A DNA stretch of 34,774 bases from positions 1-34,774 of the forward strand of contig CANCFZ010000002.1 of the NCBI GenBank assembly GCA_947377425.1. The letters are read 5' to 3'. The DNA comes from Flavobacteriaceae bacterium (GTDB lineage: Bacteria; Bacteroidota; Bacteroidia; Flavobacteriales; Flavobacteriaceae). Shown here in pieces: positions 8,601-15,478 of this stretch (within the stretch, counting starts at the first letter, position 1; each line of letters starts with the position of its first letter). A program made the translations under genes and the position numbers. Under the pieces are notes generated by a model. That model was not told where the DNA came from. It searched no databases and worked only from the letters and a program-made list of their open reading frames with translations.

Positions 8601-9840
8601 CAAAATTAGTTGGTGCTGTTACTACAGCATTTGCAGTTAAATTAGCGCCATTTATAGTATATGTAGCCGCAGAAGAAGCAGTTCCTGTTAATGTTGAAAA
8701 AGCACTTAATAAACTAGATGAAACACTTAAAGAAGGTACACCAGCTACATCAATTATAAATGGAAGAGTATTAGAAACTCCAGATCCATTGCCAACTGTT
8801 ATAGATGCTGTTCCTGATGAGGTTATATCGGTAGCTAATATAGCTGCAGTTAATTGTGTAGAAGAAACAAATGTAGTAGCTCTATTGGATCCATTCCATT
8901 TTACGGTACTTGTTCCACTAACAAAATTGGTTCCGTTAACGGTTAAAGTAAAAGCACCTGTTCCTGCTACTTTTGAACTTGGGGCAAGTGAAGTAATAGT
9001 TGGAACAACAACACTTACATTTACATTATCTAAGAAAGCAGTTTGTGCTGTTGAAGTTGCGGCATTCCAAAAACAACCCATAATAGGAAGTGATGTTGAG
9101 GTATAAGTTGAATTAACGACCGTTCCTTGAGAAGTTAATGTACCAGTTAATGGATCTTGAAAAGCTGTGATACCGTCATTTCTTAAATATAATTGCCATG
9201 TATTAGTACCAGGAGTATAGGTTACCTTTACACTAATATATTCTTTTCCAAAATCGGTTAATCCAGTTGTGTTTGATGTTATAAGAGTTGTTGAGGTTCT
9301 TATCCCTGCAGTATATCGAACTAATTTTATAGGGTCGATAGAAGTATCGTTAGTTCCTAATAAAATTGCATAGCCAGTACCAACGGTACTTGTAGTTCCA
9401 GATGTACCTGCAAGTATGTAGGCAACACCATATTTCTCTGAAGAAAAACCACCAGGATTAGTTCTAATTTGACGCATATTAAACGTCCAAGACACCATAC
9501 CTGGATTACTATTTAATGTAGTGCTATAAGGCGCAGCAAAATTTGTTGTTGCATTAGTATAGCCCATTACCCAACCGTTTACATTAGATGATGTACTTGC
9601 ATCATTGACTAATGTCATGAATCCGGTATTAATTTTAGTTCCATAATCAGAACCACTTCTAGACATGCTCCATTTAGTACTTGAGCCAATAATACCATTT
9701 ACTGTAGTGTAATTTGTGCCAGCTGATGTAGTAAAATCATCACTAAAGACATTTGTTTGCGCAATACCGCAATAAAAACTTAAAAAGAAAATTAGATTTA
9801 AAAAAATGCTAACATAACGAGTTAATGTAAAATTTTTCAT
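2674..9840 (-). CDS. Giant secreted surface protein with T9SS type C sorting domain
   Basis: A 2388-aa protein. The frame can be extended to a TTG at 9864, but the ATG at 9840 gives a proper signal peptide (MKNFTLTRYVSIFLNLIFF onward, cut near GIAQ), so it is preferred. Order of regions, approximate: lectin/LamG-like (30-275); IPT/TIG-like Ig fold opening PTITSLAPSS (280-365); a beta domain; FN3-like (480-600); a second lectin-like domain with YDDIGLDDITLV; long Thr/Ser/Asn-rich beta-strand repeats; an Ig-like region with TQTTTYTVTIKD; a flavobacterial module with RYNLVGNPYPSPID; and a C-terminal sorting domain (last about 80 residues: NNQVIVYKKTDNLIINSG, VKILDCRGRLI, ending KKIIN). The last part fits the type C T9SS signal, so export across the outer membrane and attachment or release is expected. 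The role is probably adhesion or matrix; the ligand is unknown. Confidence 0.92.
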   Translation of the reverse strand: MKNFTLTRYVSIFLNLIFFLSFYCGIAQTNVFSDDFTTSAGTNYTTVNGIIGSSTKWSMSRSGSDYGTKINTGFMTLVNDASTSSNVNGWVMGYTNATTNFAAPYSTTLNSNPGMVSWTFNMRQIRTNPGGFSSEKYGVAYILAGTSGTTSTVGTGYAILLGTNDTSIDPIKLVRYTAGIRTSTTLITSNTTGLTDFGKEYISVKVTYTPGTNTWQLYLRNDGITAFQDPLTGTLTSQGTVVNSTYTSTSLPIMGCFWNAATSTAQTAFLDNVNVSVVVPTITSLAPSSKVAGTGAFTLTVNGTNFVSGTSTVKWNGSNRATTFVSSTQLTAAILATDITSSGTASITVGNGSGVSNTLPFIIDVAGVPSLSVSSSLLSAFSTLTGTASSAATYTINGANLTANAVVTAPTNFEVSTNGSTYSDSVTLTQSGGVLVGQPITIYARVKASASFGLYSGNITNTTTGATTKTVSLNASVLATQPTTASSSVTFTNVTSESFKVNWTNGNGSNHLVLIKASGAVNATPVDAITYSPMTTYGTGAEIGTGNFTVYNGTGNNVTISGLSPATTYYVAIYDFNGSSGTENYNTTSSATANRTTLNSPVGWQIYDTNTATTIDFDTTEDGVNEGVFQGDGLAPGSTSGLLNSNAWAISGFTDGSIAFGGTNTEGQDFDRGASQGNTTVGGVYAFETSTNNFSLGIHPATGDFAPGAITLRFQNQTGSTITSLSLGYKVYVYNGQDASNSLVFSHSSNNSTYTTISGIDSTTPTSADSSGWTSYYRVVTITGLSLTTNNYYYFKWSGASVSGSGQYDDIGLDDITLVANPSTNYASFEGTAKNFIVQGNTSLSNDTSVTSNLTINSGKLSINGKTLTLGGTVTNTATDGLVGCSSCNITMNGSVNATLSLDQTTSGTTNLLNNLSVNTNSSNTTTISNPIVINGALSTSVGQTLDLGTLALTGTLSSITNNGTIKTQNTSSLPIPSGKTWGGTGTVLYNATSTTQNIVAGTYHALTISTTGGGDATGNLTVNGILNLPNSNPSATNGMLDMDSHVLTMGLSATNTGPGDVTGTITRNNPVPNTVYTFGNPATTFALTGTGDAPSYITMVPFIGSGSCCENPAAEVAPVLRYYNIFLPITNPGLYTSVNLHYLDSELNGNNENEITTGDYDIPTPIESGGSGKGGTYHDEHGRAQYNITTSGAKYIGWSNVPINYFMYIPGQTGDPGYPHDWQTNFSIYTHSNSSYKTWTGGTDTDWGNGSNWFPDGAVDSTSRIIIPNAADLTNLPVLPSGDMTLQSITIGDGIPLTALGNITITATGAMGGGAWEDISGGFNPNGHKVTFTGAGASISGITQFYDVEVGNGATIINMSGNYMKIENSFIKTGTGKWYPNLYDTTIDYMGSNQTVVTTESPNYYHNLKLSGTGTKTLPSSSMTIDGTFTLVDSATATAASILTISDGLIIGDGATFNTGNFNHTIGGDFDNSGTFTAASSHSITMNGDKPQSITGSTTTTFYNLTINNSNGVTVLTNSNVTNNLTLTDGNLIITDALLGINGTISKTSGVIEVDAGSSLNFGGTDNLVLNNDLFSSAPTLNNLTINRTGGVTLGNQSITVNGALDLVNGTLNLNTSNVTIGSSGSISITSPSASNMIIASSTGELRKIFTANGSYTFPIGDNTGTTEYSPITISITGTGYSNAYLGVNVANAKHPNNSSPTNYLNRYWNVSQYGISSCNASITATYTNDDISGTETAISSAKLDGEFNQDSNPWVKFNNLDTNTLSISGESVALEQNSVVTGITKDDPSVSITSSNFSTCIGSNYSLDTTFTADSSVLYSWSPPDFLDDTTIANPTVTNITQTTTYTVTIKDENGITASAEITISTGGVTTWTGTWDNGVPTSLSTAVISSNYTASTNLTLCSLTINNGAIVTIPSGKNVTLNGALTVTSGSFTLENNANLFQSTDVANSGNIIIKRNSSPLIRLDYTSWSSPVTGQQLHAFSPLTLDNRFYVYNSTTNFYNVIASTSNFENAQGYLIRMPYNHPTAASIWNGTFTGTPNNGNYSYAMSVGDETHRYNLVGNPYPSPIDISTFITDNSSNITGTLYFWRKTNNSASPSYCSWLDDTFVDNGEAQVVDPNGIIRTGQGFFVEALENATTVNFNNAQRVADNSDQFFKSQPTNQVTAEKNRIWLNATNTAGAFSQTEVGYVSNATQGLDSHDGKFLNDGAIEFYSIINSGKFVIQGRALPFDTNDIVSLGFKTATAATYTISIDHLDGLFLDNQDIFLKDNLTGTIHDLKTSGYTFASEIGTFNDRFEIVYNNALSIPTSTFSNNQVIVYKKTDNLIINSGSVIMDYVKILDCRGRLITEKKDIKNNETSIPVGITNELLIIQINATDGTVVMKKIIN

Positions 9841-9984
9841 ACTTGTAGGTTTTGATGGTTTCAATTAAATAACTTTTCAAAATGAAAAGCCCTTTAATTT
9901 GTTGATAATCAAGGGGGAAAATTACCTACGAAATTAGTATTGTAAAATTATATTATTTTGTTATTGCTAAGTTAAAAAAAAGTA

Positions 9985-10021
9985 AAAAATCGATTAAAAA
10001 CATGTATTTAGTCGGTTTTTT
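9985..10021. terminator. Hairpin, possible distal terminator of thr operon
   Basis: AAAAATCGATTAAA (9985-9998) and TTTAGTCGGTTTTT (10007-10020) form a 14-bp stem with two G-U pairs as plus-strand RNA, or two C-A mismatches as minus-strand RNA. On the minus strand it is followed by long T-runs, 280 nt beyond the thrC stop. No plus-strand gene lies upstream. The assignment is uncertain. The 12-mer GTATTTnGTCGG also repeats at 10004 and 10024. Confidence 0.35.
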
Positions 10022-10139
10022 GTGTATTTGGTCGGATTATATAGGAAAAATATTACTAAGAAATATGCTGTAGTTTACAGATTTAATATTAAAAAGCATA
10101 TTAAAATTCAATTGAATAAAAAAAAATGAATAGAAAATT

Positions 10140-10263
10140 ATTGGTTTTTAATGTTCTTTTTGCAGTTCCTTTTGCACTAATTTGAAAGGTGCCTAAATTT
10201 ACTAATCGAACAATACTTCCTTTTTTCTAATTCTTTGGCAACTACATTTTGATAAATGATTGC
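10140..10263 (-). pseudogene. Frameshifted remnant of an HU-like gene
   Basis: Read on the minus strand, the fragment encodes AIIYQNVVAKELEK, then, after a +1 shift, GSIVRLVNLGTFQISAKGTA. This aligns with the intact HU-like protein at 1087-1470 over VVYSLVNIVSRELEKGNIVRLGHLGSFQISVKG. The shift is one extra A in an A6 run (T6 on plus, about 10221-10226). The beginning and end of the gene are missing. It is a decayed paralogue left between the T9SS gene and thrC. No function is expected. Confidence 0.8.
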
Positions 10264-10299
10264 GGAGTTTTAAATTATGATACTAATAACTTATTTAGC

Positions 10300-11586
10300 T
10301 TAGCCTAGAAAATTTTTCAAATCTTCATAACTCTTAATCTTAACCTTTATTTTATCTATACCTAAAACACTTTCTATTTGTTTAGGAATAGGTAATTGAA
10401 TGTTTAAAACGGACTCTACTACATCTAAAAACTTTATTGGATGTGCAGTTTCTAAAAATAATCCTATTGAGTTTTGCTGTTTGTGCATTTCATTTTTTAA
10501 TCCCAAATAGCCAACAGCTCCATGTGGCTCGGCAATATATCCTGTATTTGCATAAATATTTTGTATTGCAAATTTTGTTTCTTCATCGGTGTAAGTATAG
10601 GATGAAAAATCTTTCTCAAATTCTTTTAAATCATTATTATACATTTCTTGAATGCGCACAAAGTTACTAGGATTCCCAACATCCATTGCATTGGAAATTG
10701 TTGCAACAGAAGGTTTTGGCTCGTATTTTCCAGTTTGTAAAAATTGTGGAACCGTATCATTTGCATTAGTTGATGCTACAAAATGGGCGATAGGCAATCC
10801 CAATCGTTTGGCTAAAATCCCAGCACAAATATTCCCAAAATTTCCACTTGGGCAAGAAACGATTAACGGTTTATTATGTTTTTTTAATTGTTTGTAGGCA
10901 AAGAAAAAGTAAAACATTTGTGGCAGCCAACGTGCGATATTAATCGAATTTGCAGAGGTTAAGTTCTTATGTTGTAAACTTTCATCCAAAAAAGCTTTCT
11001 TCACCATATCTTGACAATCATCAAAAACACCGTCAACTTCAAGAGCTGTAATGTTTTGACCTAAAGTAGTCAATTGGCGTTCTTGAATATCACTAACTTT
11101 TCCTGATGGATAAAGAATGATCACTTCAACACCTTTTACACCAAGAAATCCGCTTGCAACTGCACCTCCAGTATCACCAGAAGTTGCAACAAGAACTGTA
11201 TTCTTTTGATTTTTATCTTTATTAAAATACGCCAAACAACGCGACATGAATCGTGCTCCAACATCTTTAAAAGCCATTGTTGGACCATGATATAATTCTA
11301 ACGAATAAACATTTTCTTCTATAAGAACACAAGGAAAATCAAAGCATAGTGTTTCTGTAAGGATTTTTTTTAATTCAACTTCAGAAATTTCGTTGCCTAC
11401 AAACTGTTGAATTACATGAAAAGCAATTTCTTCATTGGATAACAATTCAATACCATCAAAAAAGGATTGTGATAATGGTGTTATTGTGGAAGGAAAATAC
11501 AATCCTCTATCGGGAGCAAGTCCTTTAATAACAGCTTCTTGGAAAGAAACGTGCTGGTTTTTGTTGTTTAGGCTGTAATAGTTCAT
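10300..11586 (-). CDS. thrC: Threonine synthase
   Basis: A 428-aa PLP enzyme converting O-phospho-L-homoserine to L-threonine, the last step of threonine synthesis, in the cytosol. The PLP lysine lies in GPTMAFKDVGARF (K107), the phosphate-binding loop is VATSGDTGGAV (about 133-143), and SCPSGNFGNICAG (about 245-257) is typical of the family. Length matches the E. coli-type enzyme (about 430 aa). It is third in thrA-thrB-thrC and starts 72 nt after the thrB stop. The thrA-B-C order supports the identification. Expression is probably set by the leader peptide upstream of thrA. Confidence 0.96.
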   Translation of the reverse strand: MNYYSLNNKNQHVSFQEAVIKGLAPDRGLYFPSTITPLSQSFFDGIELLSNEEIAFHVIQQFVGNEISEVELKKILTETLCFDFPCVLIEENVYSLELYHGPTMAFKDVGARFMSRCLAYFNKDKNQKNTVLVATSGDTGGAVASGFLGVKGVEVIILYPSGKVSDIQERQLTTLGQNITALEVDGVFDDCQDMVKKAFLDESLQHKNLTSANSINIARWLPQMFYFFFAYKQLKKHNKPLIVSCPSGNFGNICAGILAKRLGLPIAHFVASTNANDTVPQFLQTGKYEPKPSVATISNAMDVGNPSNFVRIQEMYNNDLKEFEKDFSSYTYTDEETKFAIQNIYANTGYIAEPHGAVGYLGLKNEMHKQQNSIGLFLETAHPIKFLDVVESVLNIQLPIPKQIESVLGIDKIKVKIKSYEDLKNFLG

Positions 11587-11658
11587 AGAAAGTGAGATTT
11601 ACGAAGGAAAAAGTACGAAATAAAAGCTGTTTTGACTTCCTATTTAGCACTTCAAACT

Positions 11659-12591
11659 TTATATTATTTTAACTCCAATAGGATTAATTTTTGAGATGTG
11701 TATGTCTGAAGGTATTCCTGTAATGCTATGGGCTTCTGTCATTGCAATAGCCACTTTTTCGGCAATTTCTTGTCCTTTGCACAATGCAAAAATGGAAGGT
11801 CCTGCTCCTGAAATTCCTGCACCCAAGGCACCGTTATGAATAGCTGCAAATTTAGTGGTGTCAAATCCAGGAATTAATTTTTTTCGTAGTGGTTCTACAA
11901 TTACATCGTTTAAAGAACGTCCGATTAATTCATAATTGTTGGTGTATAAACCGGCAATCAATCCACCTACATTTCCCCATTGCGTAATAGCGTCTTTTAG
12001 CGGAATCATTGGGTTTAGAACAGCTCTAGCATCAGAGGTTTTTACTTCAATATGGGGATGTAATGCTACTGCATATAGTTCACTCGGACTGTCTATGCGA
12101 ATAACGTCTAATGGTTCGTAACCTCTTACCAAAGTAAATCCACCCAATAGGCAAGGAGCAACGTTATCTGCATGTTCGCAACCACTAGCTACGGCTTCGC
12201 CTTTCATAGCGAAATGGACTAATTCTTTTCGTGAAAATGTATTGCCAAGTAATTCATTAATTCCAAAAACGGCACCAGCAGCACTTGCAGAGGAACTTCC
12301 AATTCCGCTTCCGGCTTTGATTTTTTTGTGAATTTCAATTTCGAATCCGTGTTCAAATGAGACGCGATTAATCGCTTCTTTACAAATAGCTAAAGCGGCA
12401 ACTCCAGCAACATTTTTTTCGGTTTCCAATGGTAAATCGGCACCGGTTATTTTGGTAATTCGAATGCCTTTTTCTGTTGATTTTCTGATAATCATTTCAT
12501 CACCAATTCCTTCTAGGCATAAACCTAAAACGTCGAATCCGCAAGATAAATTAGCTATTGTGGCAGGACAGAATATTTTTATTTCGTTCAT
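11659..12591 (-). CDS. thrB: Homoserine kinase
   Basis: A 310-aa GHMP-family kinase that phosphorylates L-homoserine with ATP, supplying the substrate of threonine synthase. Motifs: N-terminal PATIANLSCGFDVLG (9-23), the ATP-binding loop KAGSGIGSSSASAAG (92-106) and the C-terminal GAGISGAGPSIFALCKG (about 253-269). It starts 39 nt after the thrA stop. Codons for about residues 70-79 (KEAINRVSF region) coincide with a palindrome closely related to the intergenic repeat at the thrA stop, an unusual overlap of repeat and coding sequence. Confidence 0.96.
   Translation of the reverse strand: MNEIKIFCPATIANLSCGFDVLGLCLEGIGDEMIIRKSTEKGIRITKITGADLPLETEKNVAGVAALAICKEAINRVSFEHGFEIEIHKKIKAGSGIGSSSASAAGAVFGINELLGNTFSRKELVHFAMKGEAVASGCEHADNVAPCLLGGFTLVRGYEPLDVIRIDSPSELYAVALHPHIEVKTSDARAVLNPMIPLKDAITQWGNVGGLIAGLYTNNYELIGRSLNDVIVEPLRKKLIPGFDTTKFAAIHNGALGAGISGAGPSIFALCKGQEIAEKVAIAMTEAHSITGIPSDIHISKINPIGVKII
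12355..12384. repeat. Palindrome inside thrB related to the thrA/thrB repeat
   Basis: It shares the exact 16-mer GAGACGCGATTAATCG (12359-12374) with 12610-12625, and 23 of 30 bases over the full element. The core GCGATTAATCGC is a perfect 12-bp palindrome. It lies in frame within thrB. Confidence 0.65.
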
Positions 12592-12605
12592 TGATTTTGT
12601 TTTTT

Positions 12606-12635
12606 TGTAGAGACGCGATTAATCGAGTCTCTACA
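12606..12635. repeat. 30-bp palindromic repeat over the thrA stop codon
   Basis: TGTAGAGACG, then CGATTAATCG (a perfect palindrome), then AGTCTCTACA. The whole is self-complementary apart from one G/A mismatch pair. The thrA stop (CTA on plus, 12631-12633) lies inside it. It resembles dispersed GTAGAGACG-type palindromes that I recall from other bacterial genomes. In the thr mRNA it would form a hairpin between thrA and thrB, which may protect the mRNA or adjust expression of the distal genes (inference). Confidence 0.85.
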
Positions 12636-15078
12636 CATTTCCAATTCGGATAACATCGGCAAAAATCCCTGATGCTGTAACGGCCGCGCCAGCACCAGCA
12701 CCTTTTATAATTAACGGTTGATCGATGTATCTATCGGTGTAAAATTCTACAATATTATCTTTTCCTTCTAAATTATAAAACGGACTTTCTTTTGGAATAA
12801 ATTGTAATCCAACGCTTGCTTTTCCGTTGTCAAACGAAGCTACAAATTTTAATCGACATTCTTTCGATTTAGCTTCGGATAAAAGGTTTTCAAAATGATC
12901 TGCATGTTTGGTTAATGATTTGAAGAAATCTTCGTTATTTGTAGTATCCATACATTCTTTTGGAAGAAATGAATTGTTTTCAATATCTTCCATTTCCATT
13001 ACATTTCCGCTTTCTCTAATAAGGATTAGAATTTTTCTGGCTACATCAACTCCGCTTAAATCAATTTTTGGGTCGGGCTCTGTAAATCCTTGAACTCCTG
13101 CTTCTTTTACAACATCATGAAAATTATAAGTGTCACTGAAATTATTAAAAATAAAGTTCAAACTTCCTGATAAAACCGCATTGATTCGATTGACTTTATC
13201 ACCCGAAGCAATTAAATGTTTTAAGGTATCTATGATAGGCAATCCAGCTCCAACATTAGTTTCAAATAAGAATGGAGCATTATATTTTCGGGATAATGAT
13301 TTAAGATATTTGTAGTTATCGTATTGTGATGAACATGCTATTTTATTACAAGTTACAACTGCAATATTTTGTTTTAAAAATTGATCATAAATCGATGCGA
13401 TATCACCATTTGCAGTAATGTCAACGAAGATGCTGTTGCGTAAATTCAATTCTTTAGCTCTAGAAATAAATTCATTTACATTGGCAGTTTCGCCATTTTC
13501 TAACAACGTTTTCCAATCTTTCAAATTCATTCCGTCTTCGTCAAAAAACATTTTTCGTGAGTTTGACATAGCAATAACTCTAAGATTTATTTTCAGATTT
13601 TCTTTTAGAAATTTCCTTTGTTGGTTGATTTGGTCGATGAATTTTTCTCCGACATTTCCAACGCCCATTACAAATAAATTCAATTGCTTGGTATTGTCTT
13701 CAAAGAAACGTTCGTGTAAAGTATTCAGCGCTTTTTTGACATCTTTTTCATTGATTACTACCGAAATATTTCGTTCGGATGCACCTTGTGCAATGGCACG
13801 AATATTGACGTTGTTTTTACCTAATGTACTAAACATTTTACCACTCAAACCTTGATGATTTTTCATGCTTTCGCCTACTAAAGCTACTATACACAAGTCT
13901 TTTTCTACGATACAAGGATCAATATTATTTTGAGCAATTTCCAATTCAAAAGCTTTGTCAATAGCCACTTTGGCTTTATCAGCGTCAGCATTTACAATTC
14001 CAATGCAGATTGAATGTTCGGAAGAAGCTTGAGTAATAAAAACTACATTAATGCTGTTTTGCGAAAGCACTTCAAATAAGCGCTTGGAAGAACCAGCCAC
14101 ACCAATCATTCCGGAGCCTTCTAAAGTTAATAACGCAATGTTGTCAATATGAGAAATTCCTTTAATTGGATTAGCATTTGAATCTGGATTACTTGAAATT
14201 AAAGTTCCGTAAGCTTCAGGTTCAAACGTATTTTTAATCCAAATAGGAATATTGGCTTTCAAAACTGGCTGAATTGTTGGAGGATACAAAACTTTTGCAC
14301 CAAAATGCGATAATTCCATAGCTTCTTGATAGGAAATACTTTCAATAGGTTGCGCTTGTTTTACGATTTTTGGATTGGCAGTGTACATTCCGTTTACGTC
14401 TGTCCAAATTTCTAACGAAGAAGCTTTTACGCCATTTGCAATAATTGCAGCTGTATAATCAGAACCACCGCGACCAAGAGTAGTCGTGTTTCCATCTTCG
14501 TCAGAAGCAATAAATCCAGGTAAAACTACTACTTGTGATTTATTTGAAGTAAAATAGGATTCTATTTTCGGATTTGAAAATGGAAATTCAACAATTGCTT
14601 TTCCAAAATTTGAATTCGTAATAATCAACTCACGACTGTCTTTGAAATTGCTATTTGGAATCGTTTGTTGCAAAGCCGAAGCAATGATTTGAGACGATAA
14701 TAATTCGCCAAAACTTGCGATTGCATCCGCTGTTCTTGGAGATAATTCGCCTAAAAGAAAACAGCCATCTAATAAAGTTTGTAATTGGTTAATTTGGCTA
14801 TTAATTTTAATCAGCAATTGATTTTGATTAGCAGCATCAACTAAATCGGAAATTGCATCAAAATGTTTTTGTTTAATTTCTTCAATATTGGTTTTGTAAG
14901 TTTCGTCTTTGGATGCCGCTCTTTTAGAAGCGTTTATAAGCATATCTGTAACACCGCTCAAAGCAGAAACTACCACGGCTAATTTATTGTCTTTGGCTTT
15001 TTGGTTAACTATAGTGATAACCTTTTGAATGTTTTGTGCATTGGCTACTGATGTTCCGCCAAACTTTAATACTATCAT
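12631..15078 (-). CDS. thrA: Bifunctional aspartate kinase / homoserine dehydrogenase
   Basis: An 815-aa fusion catalysing the first (aspartate to aspartyl phosphate) and third (aspartate semialdehyde to homoserine) steps of the threonine branch. The N-terminal aspartokinase domain begins VLKFGGTSVANAQN (3-16), with TTLGRGGSDYTA (about 199-210). Two ACT-type regulatory segments follow: LTLEGSGMIGVAGSSKRLFE and LVGESMKNHQGLSGKMFS, about 315-450. The homoserine dehydrogenase part has the NAD-binding loop FVMGVGNVGEKF (about 468-479), NKIACSS, and ETNVGAGLPIIDTL (about 605-620). Length matches E. coli ThrA (820 aa). Feedback inhibition by threonine through the ACT domains is likely, in addition to leader control. 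First structural gene of the operon, 84 nt after the leader peptide stop. Confidence 0.97.
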   Translation of the reverse strand: MIVLKFGGTSVANAQNIQKVITIVNQKAKDNKLAVVVSALSGVTDMLINASKRAASKDETYKTNIEEIKQKHFDAISDLVDAANQNQLLIKINSQINQLQTLLDGCFLLGELSPRTADAIASFGELLSSQIIASALQQTIPNSNFKDSRELIITNSNFGKAIVEFPFSNPKIESYFTSNKSQVVVLPGFIASDEDGNTTTLGRGGSDYTAAIIANGVKASSLEIWTDVNGMYTANPKIVKQAQPIESISYQEAMELSHFGAKVLYPPTIQPVLKANIPIWIKNTFEPEAYGTLISSNPDSNANPIKGISHIDNIALLTLEGSGMIGVAGSSKRLFEVLSQNSINVVFITQASSEHSICIGIVNADADKAKVAIDKAFELEIAQNNIDPCIVEKDLCIVALVGESMKNHQGLSGKMFSTLGKNNVNIRAIAQGASERNISVVINEKDVKKALNTLHERFFEDNTKQLNLFVMGVGNVGEKFIDQINQQRKFLKENLKINLRVIAMSNSRKMFFDEDGMNLKDWKTLLENGETANVNEFISRAKELNLRNSIFVDITANGDIASIYDQFLKQNIAVVTCNKIACSSQYDNYKYLKSLSRKYNAPFLFETNVGAGLPIIDTLKHLIASGDKVNRINAVLSGSLNFIFNNFSDTYNFHDVVKEAGVQGFTEPDPKIDLSGVDVARKILILIRESGNVMEMEDIENNSFLPKECMDTTNNEDFFKSLTKHADHFENLLSEAKSKECRLKFVASFDNGKASVGLQFIPKESPFYNLEGKDNIVEFYTDRYIDQPLIIKGAGAGAAVTASGIFADVIRIGNV

Positions 15079-15162
15079 GATTTAATTGTTTTTTGACTTG
15101 TGTAAAATACATATAAATTGTTTACTCTCATTTGAAAGTCCATAATTGGATTATATGTTAAA

Positions 15163-15270
15163 TTATACCCCGAATGGGGTTGTAGTTGTTGTAGACGTAG
15201 TGCCAACAAAAGTCGTAACCAAAGTACTGGTTGTGAATAAAGAAGAATAGCTGTTTTTGTTGTTTGTCAT
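15163..15270 (-). CDS. thrL: Threonine operon leader peptide
   Basis: A 35-codon ORF too short for standard gene calls. It starts ATG at 15270, reads MTNNKNSYSS first, and then has 13 threonines in 35 residues, with a run of five Thr codons (27-31) just before PFGV and the stop. Thr is the end product of the downstream thrA-B-C genes. This is the arrangement of enterobacterial thrL, where ribosome stalling at Thr codons controls a terminator, though the sequence itself is unrelated. A C4/G4 hairpin overlaps the last codons. The symbol is given by analogy of position and composition, not by homology. The ORF and Thr content are certain; attenuation is inference. Confidence 0.8.
   Translation of the reverse strand: MTNNKNSYSSLFTTSTLVTTFVGTTSTTTTTPFGV
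15166..15232 (-). promoter_or_regulatory. Putative thr attenuator structure
   Basis: Four short segments on the minus strand: AACCA (15232-15228), TGGTT (15221-15217), AACCCC (15181-15176) and GGGGT (15171-15167). Segments 1:2 and 3:4 can pair, or 2:3 can pair instead (GGTT with AACC). The 3:4 hairpin ACCCC-ATTC-GGGGT is followed by A/U-rich sequence (ATAATTTAAC) rather than a clean U-run. The layout resembles classical attenuators, but the pairings are only 4-5 bp. Confidence 0.45.
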
Positions 15271-15277
15271 ACTTTTT

Positions 15278-15285
15278 CAAAAATA
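15278..15285 (-). promoter_or_regulatory. Possible -7 element for thr leader
   Basis: TATTTTTG on the minus strand fits TAnnTTTG and ends 7 nt before the leader ATG, so the transcript would start at or almost at the start codon. No TTG lies at the right distance (a T-run is there instead), so support is moderate. Confidence 0.4.
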
Positions 15286-15418
15286 CTATTTTTTGTTAAT
15301 TAAAAAAGTTTTAAGCGTATTTTTGTGAATATCATAATTATACTGCGAAATTGCTTTCAATAATTTTATTAAACTATTTGTTTTGACTAATTTTTATTGA
15401 TTTGATAATAAAATAGAC

Positions 15419-15440
15419 GTTAAAATAGTTGCATTTTAAC
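15419..15440. promoter_or_regulatory. Operator-like dyad upstream of hutH
   Basis: GTTAAAAT and ATTTTAAC form a perfect 8-bp inverted repeat around AGTTGC. It lies 39-60 nt before the hutH start, within the divergent hutH/thr control region. Confidence 0.5.
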
Positions 15441-15455
15441 AATTGTTTGCGGAAT

Positions 15456-15467
15456 TTTGACGTCAAA
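15456..15467. promoter_or_regulatory. TTTGACGTCAAA palindrome before hutH
   Basis: A perfect 12-bp palindrome 11 nt upstream of the hutH ATG, a position that could affect transcription start or ribosome access. The binding factor is unknown. Confidence 0.45.
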
Positions 15468-15478
15468 TTACAATCAAA

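Noticed and set aside
5051..9106. Several plus-strand frames opposite the T9SS gene
   Set aside because: They are antisense to a long coding frame, have hydrophobic low-complexity translations and no recognisable domain.
9841..9864. Alternative TTG start of the T9SS protein, adding eight residues
   Set aside because: The ATG at 9840 gives a normal signal peptide; the extra residues would precede it without benefit.
10004..10035. GTATTTnGTCGG direct repeat with 20-bp period as an operator
   Set aside because: Only two copies, one of them within a hairpin arm; too little to call a regulatory array.
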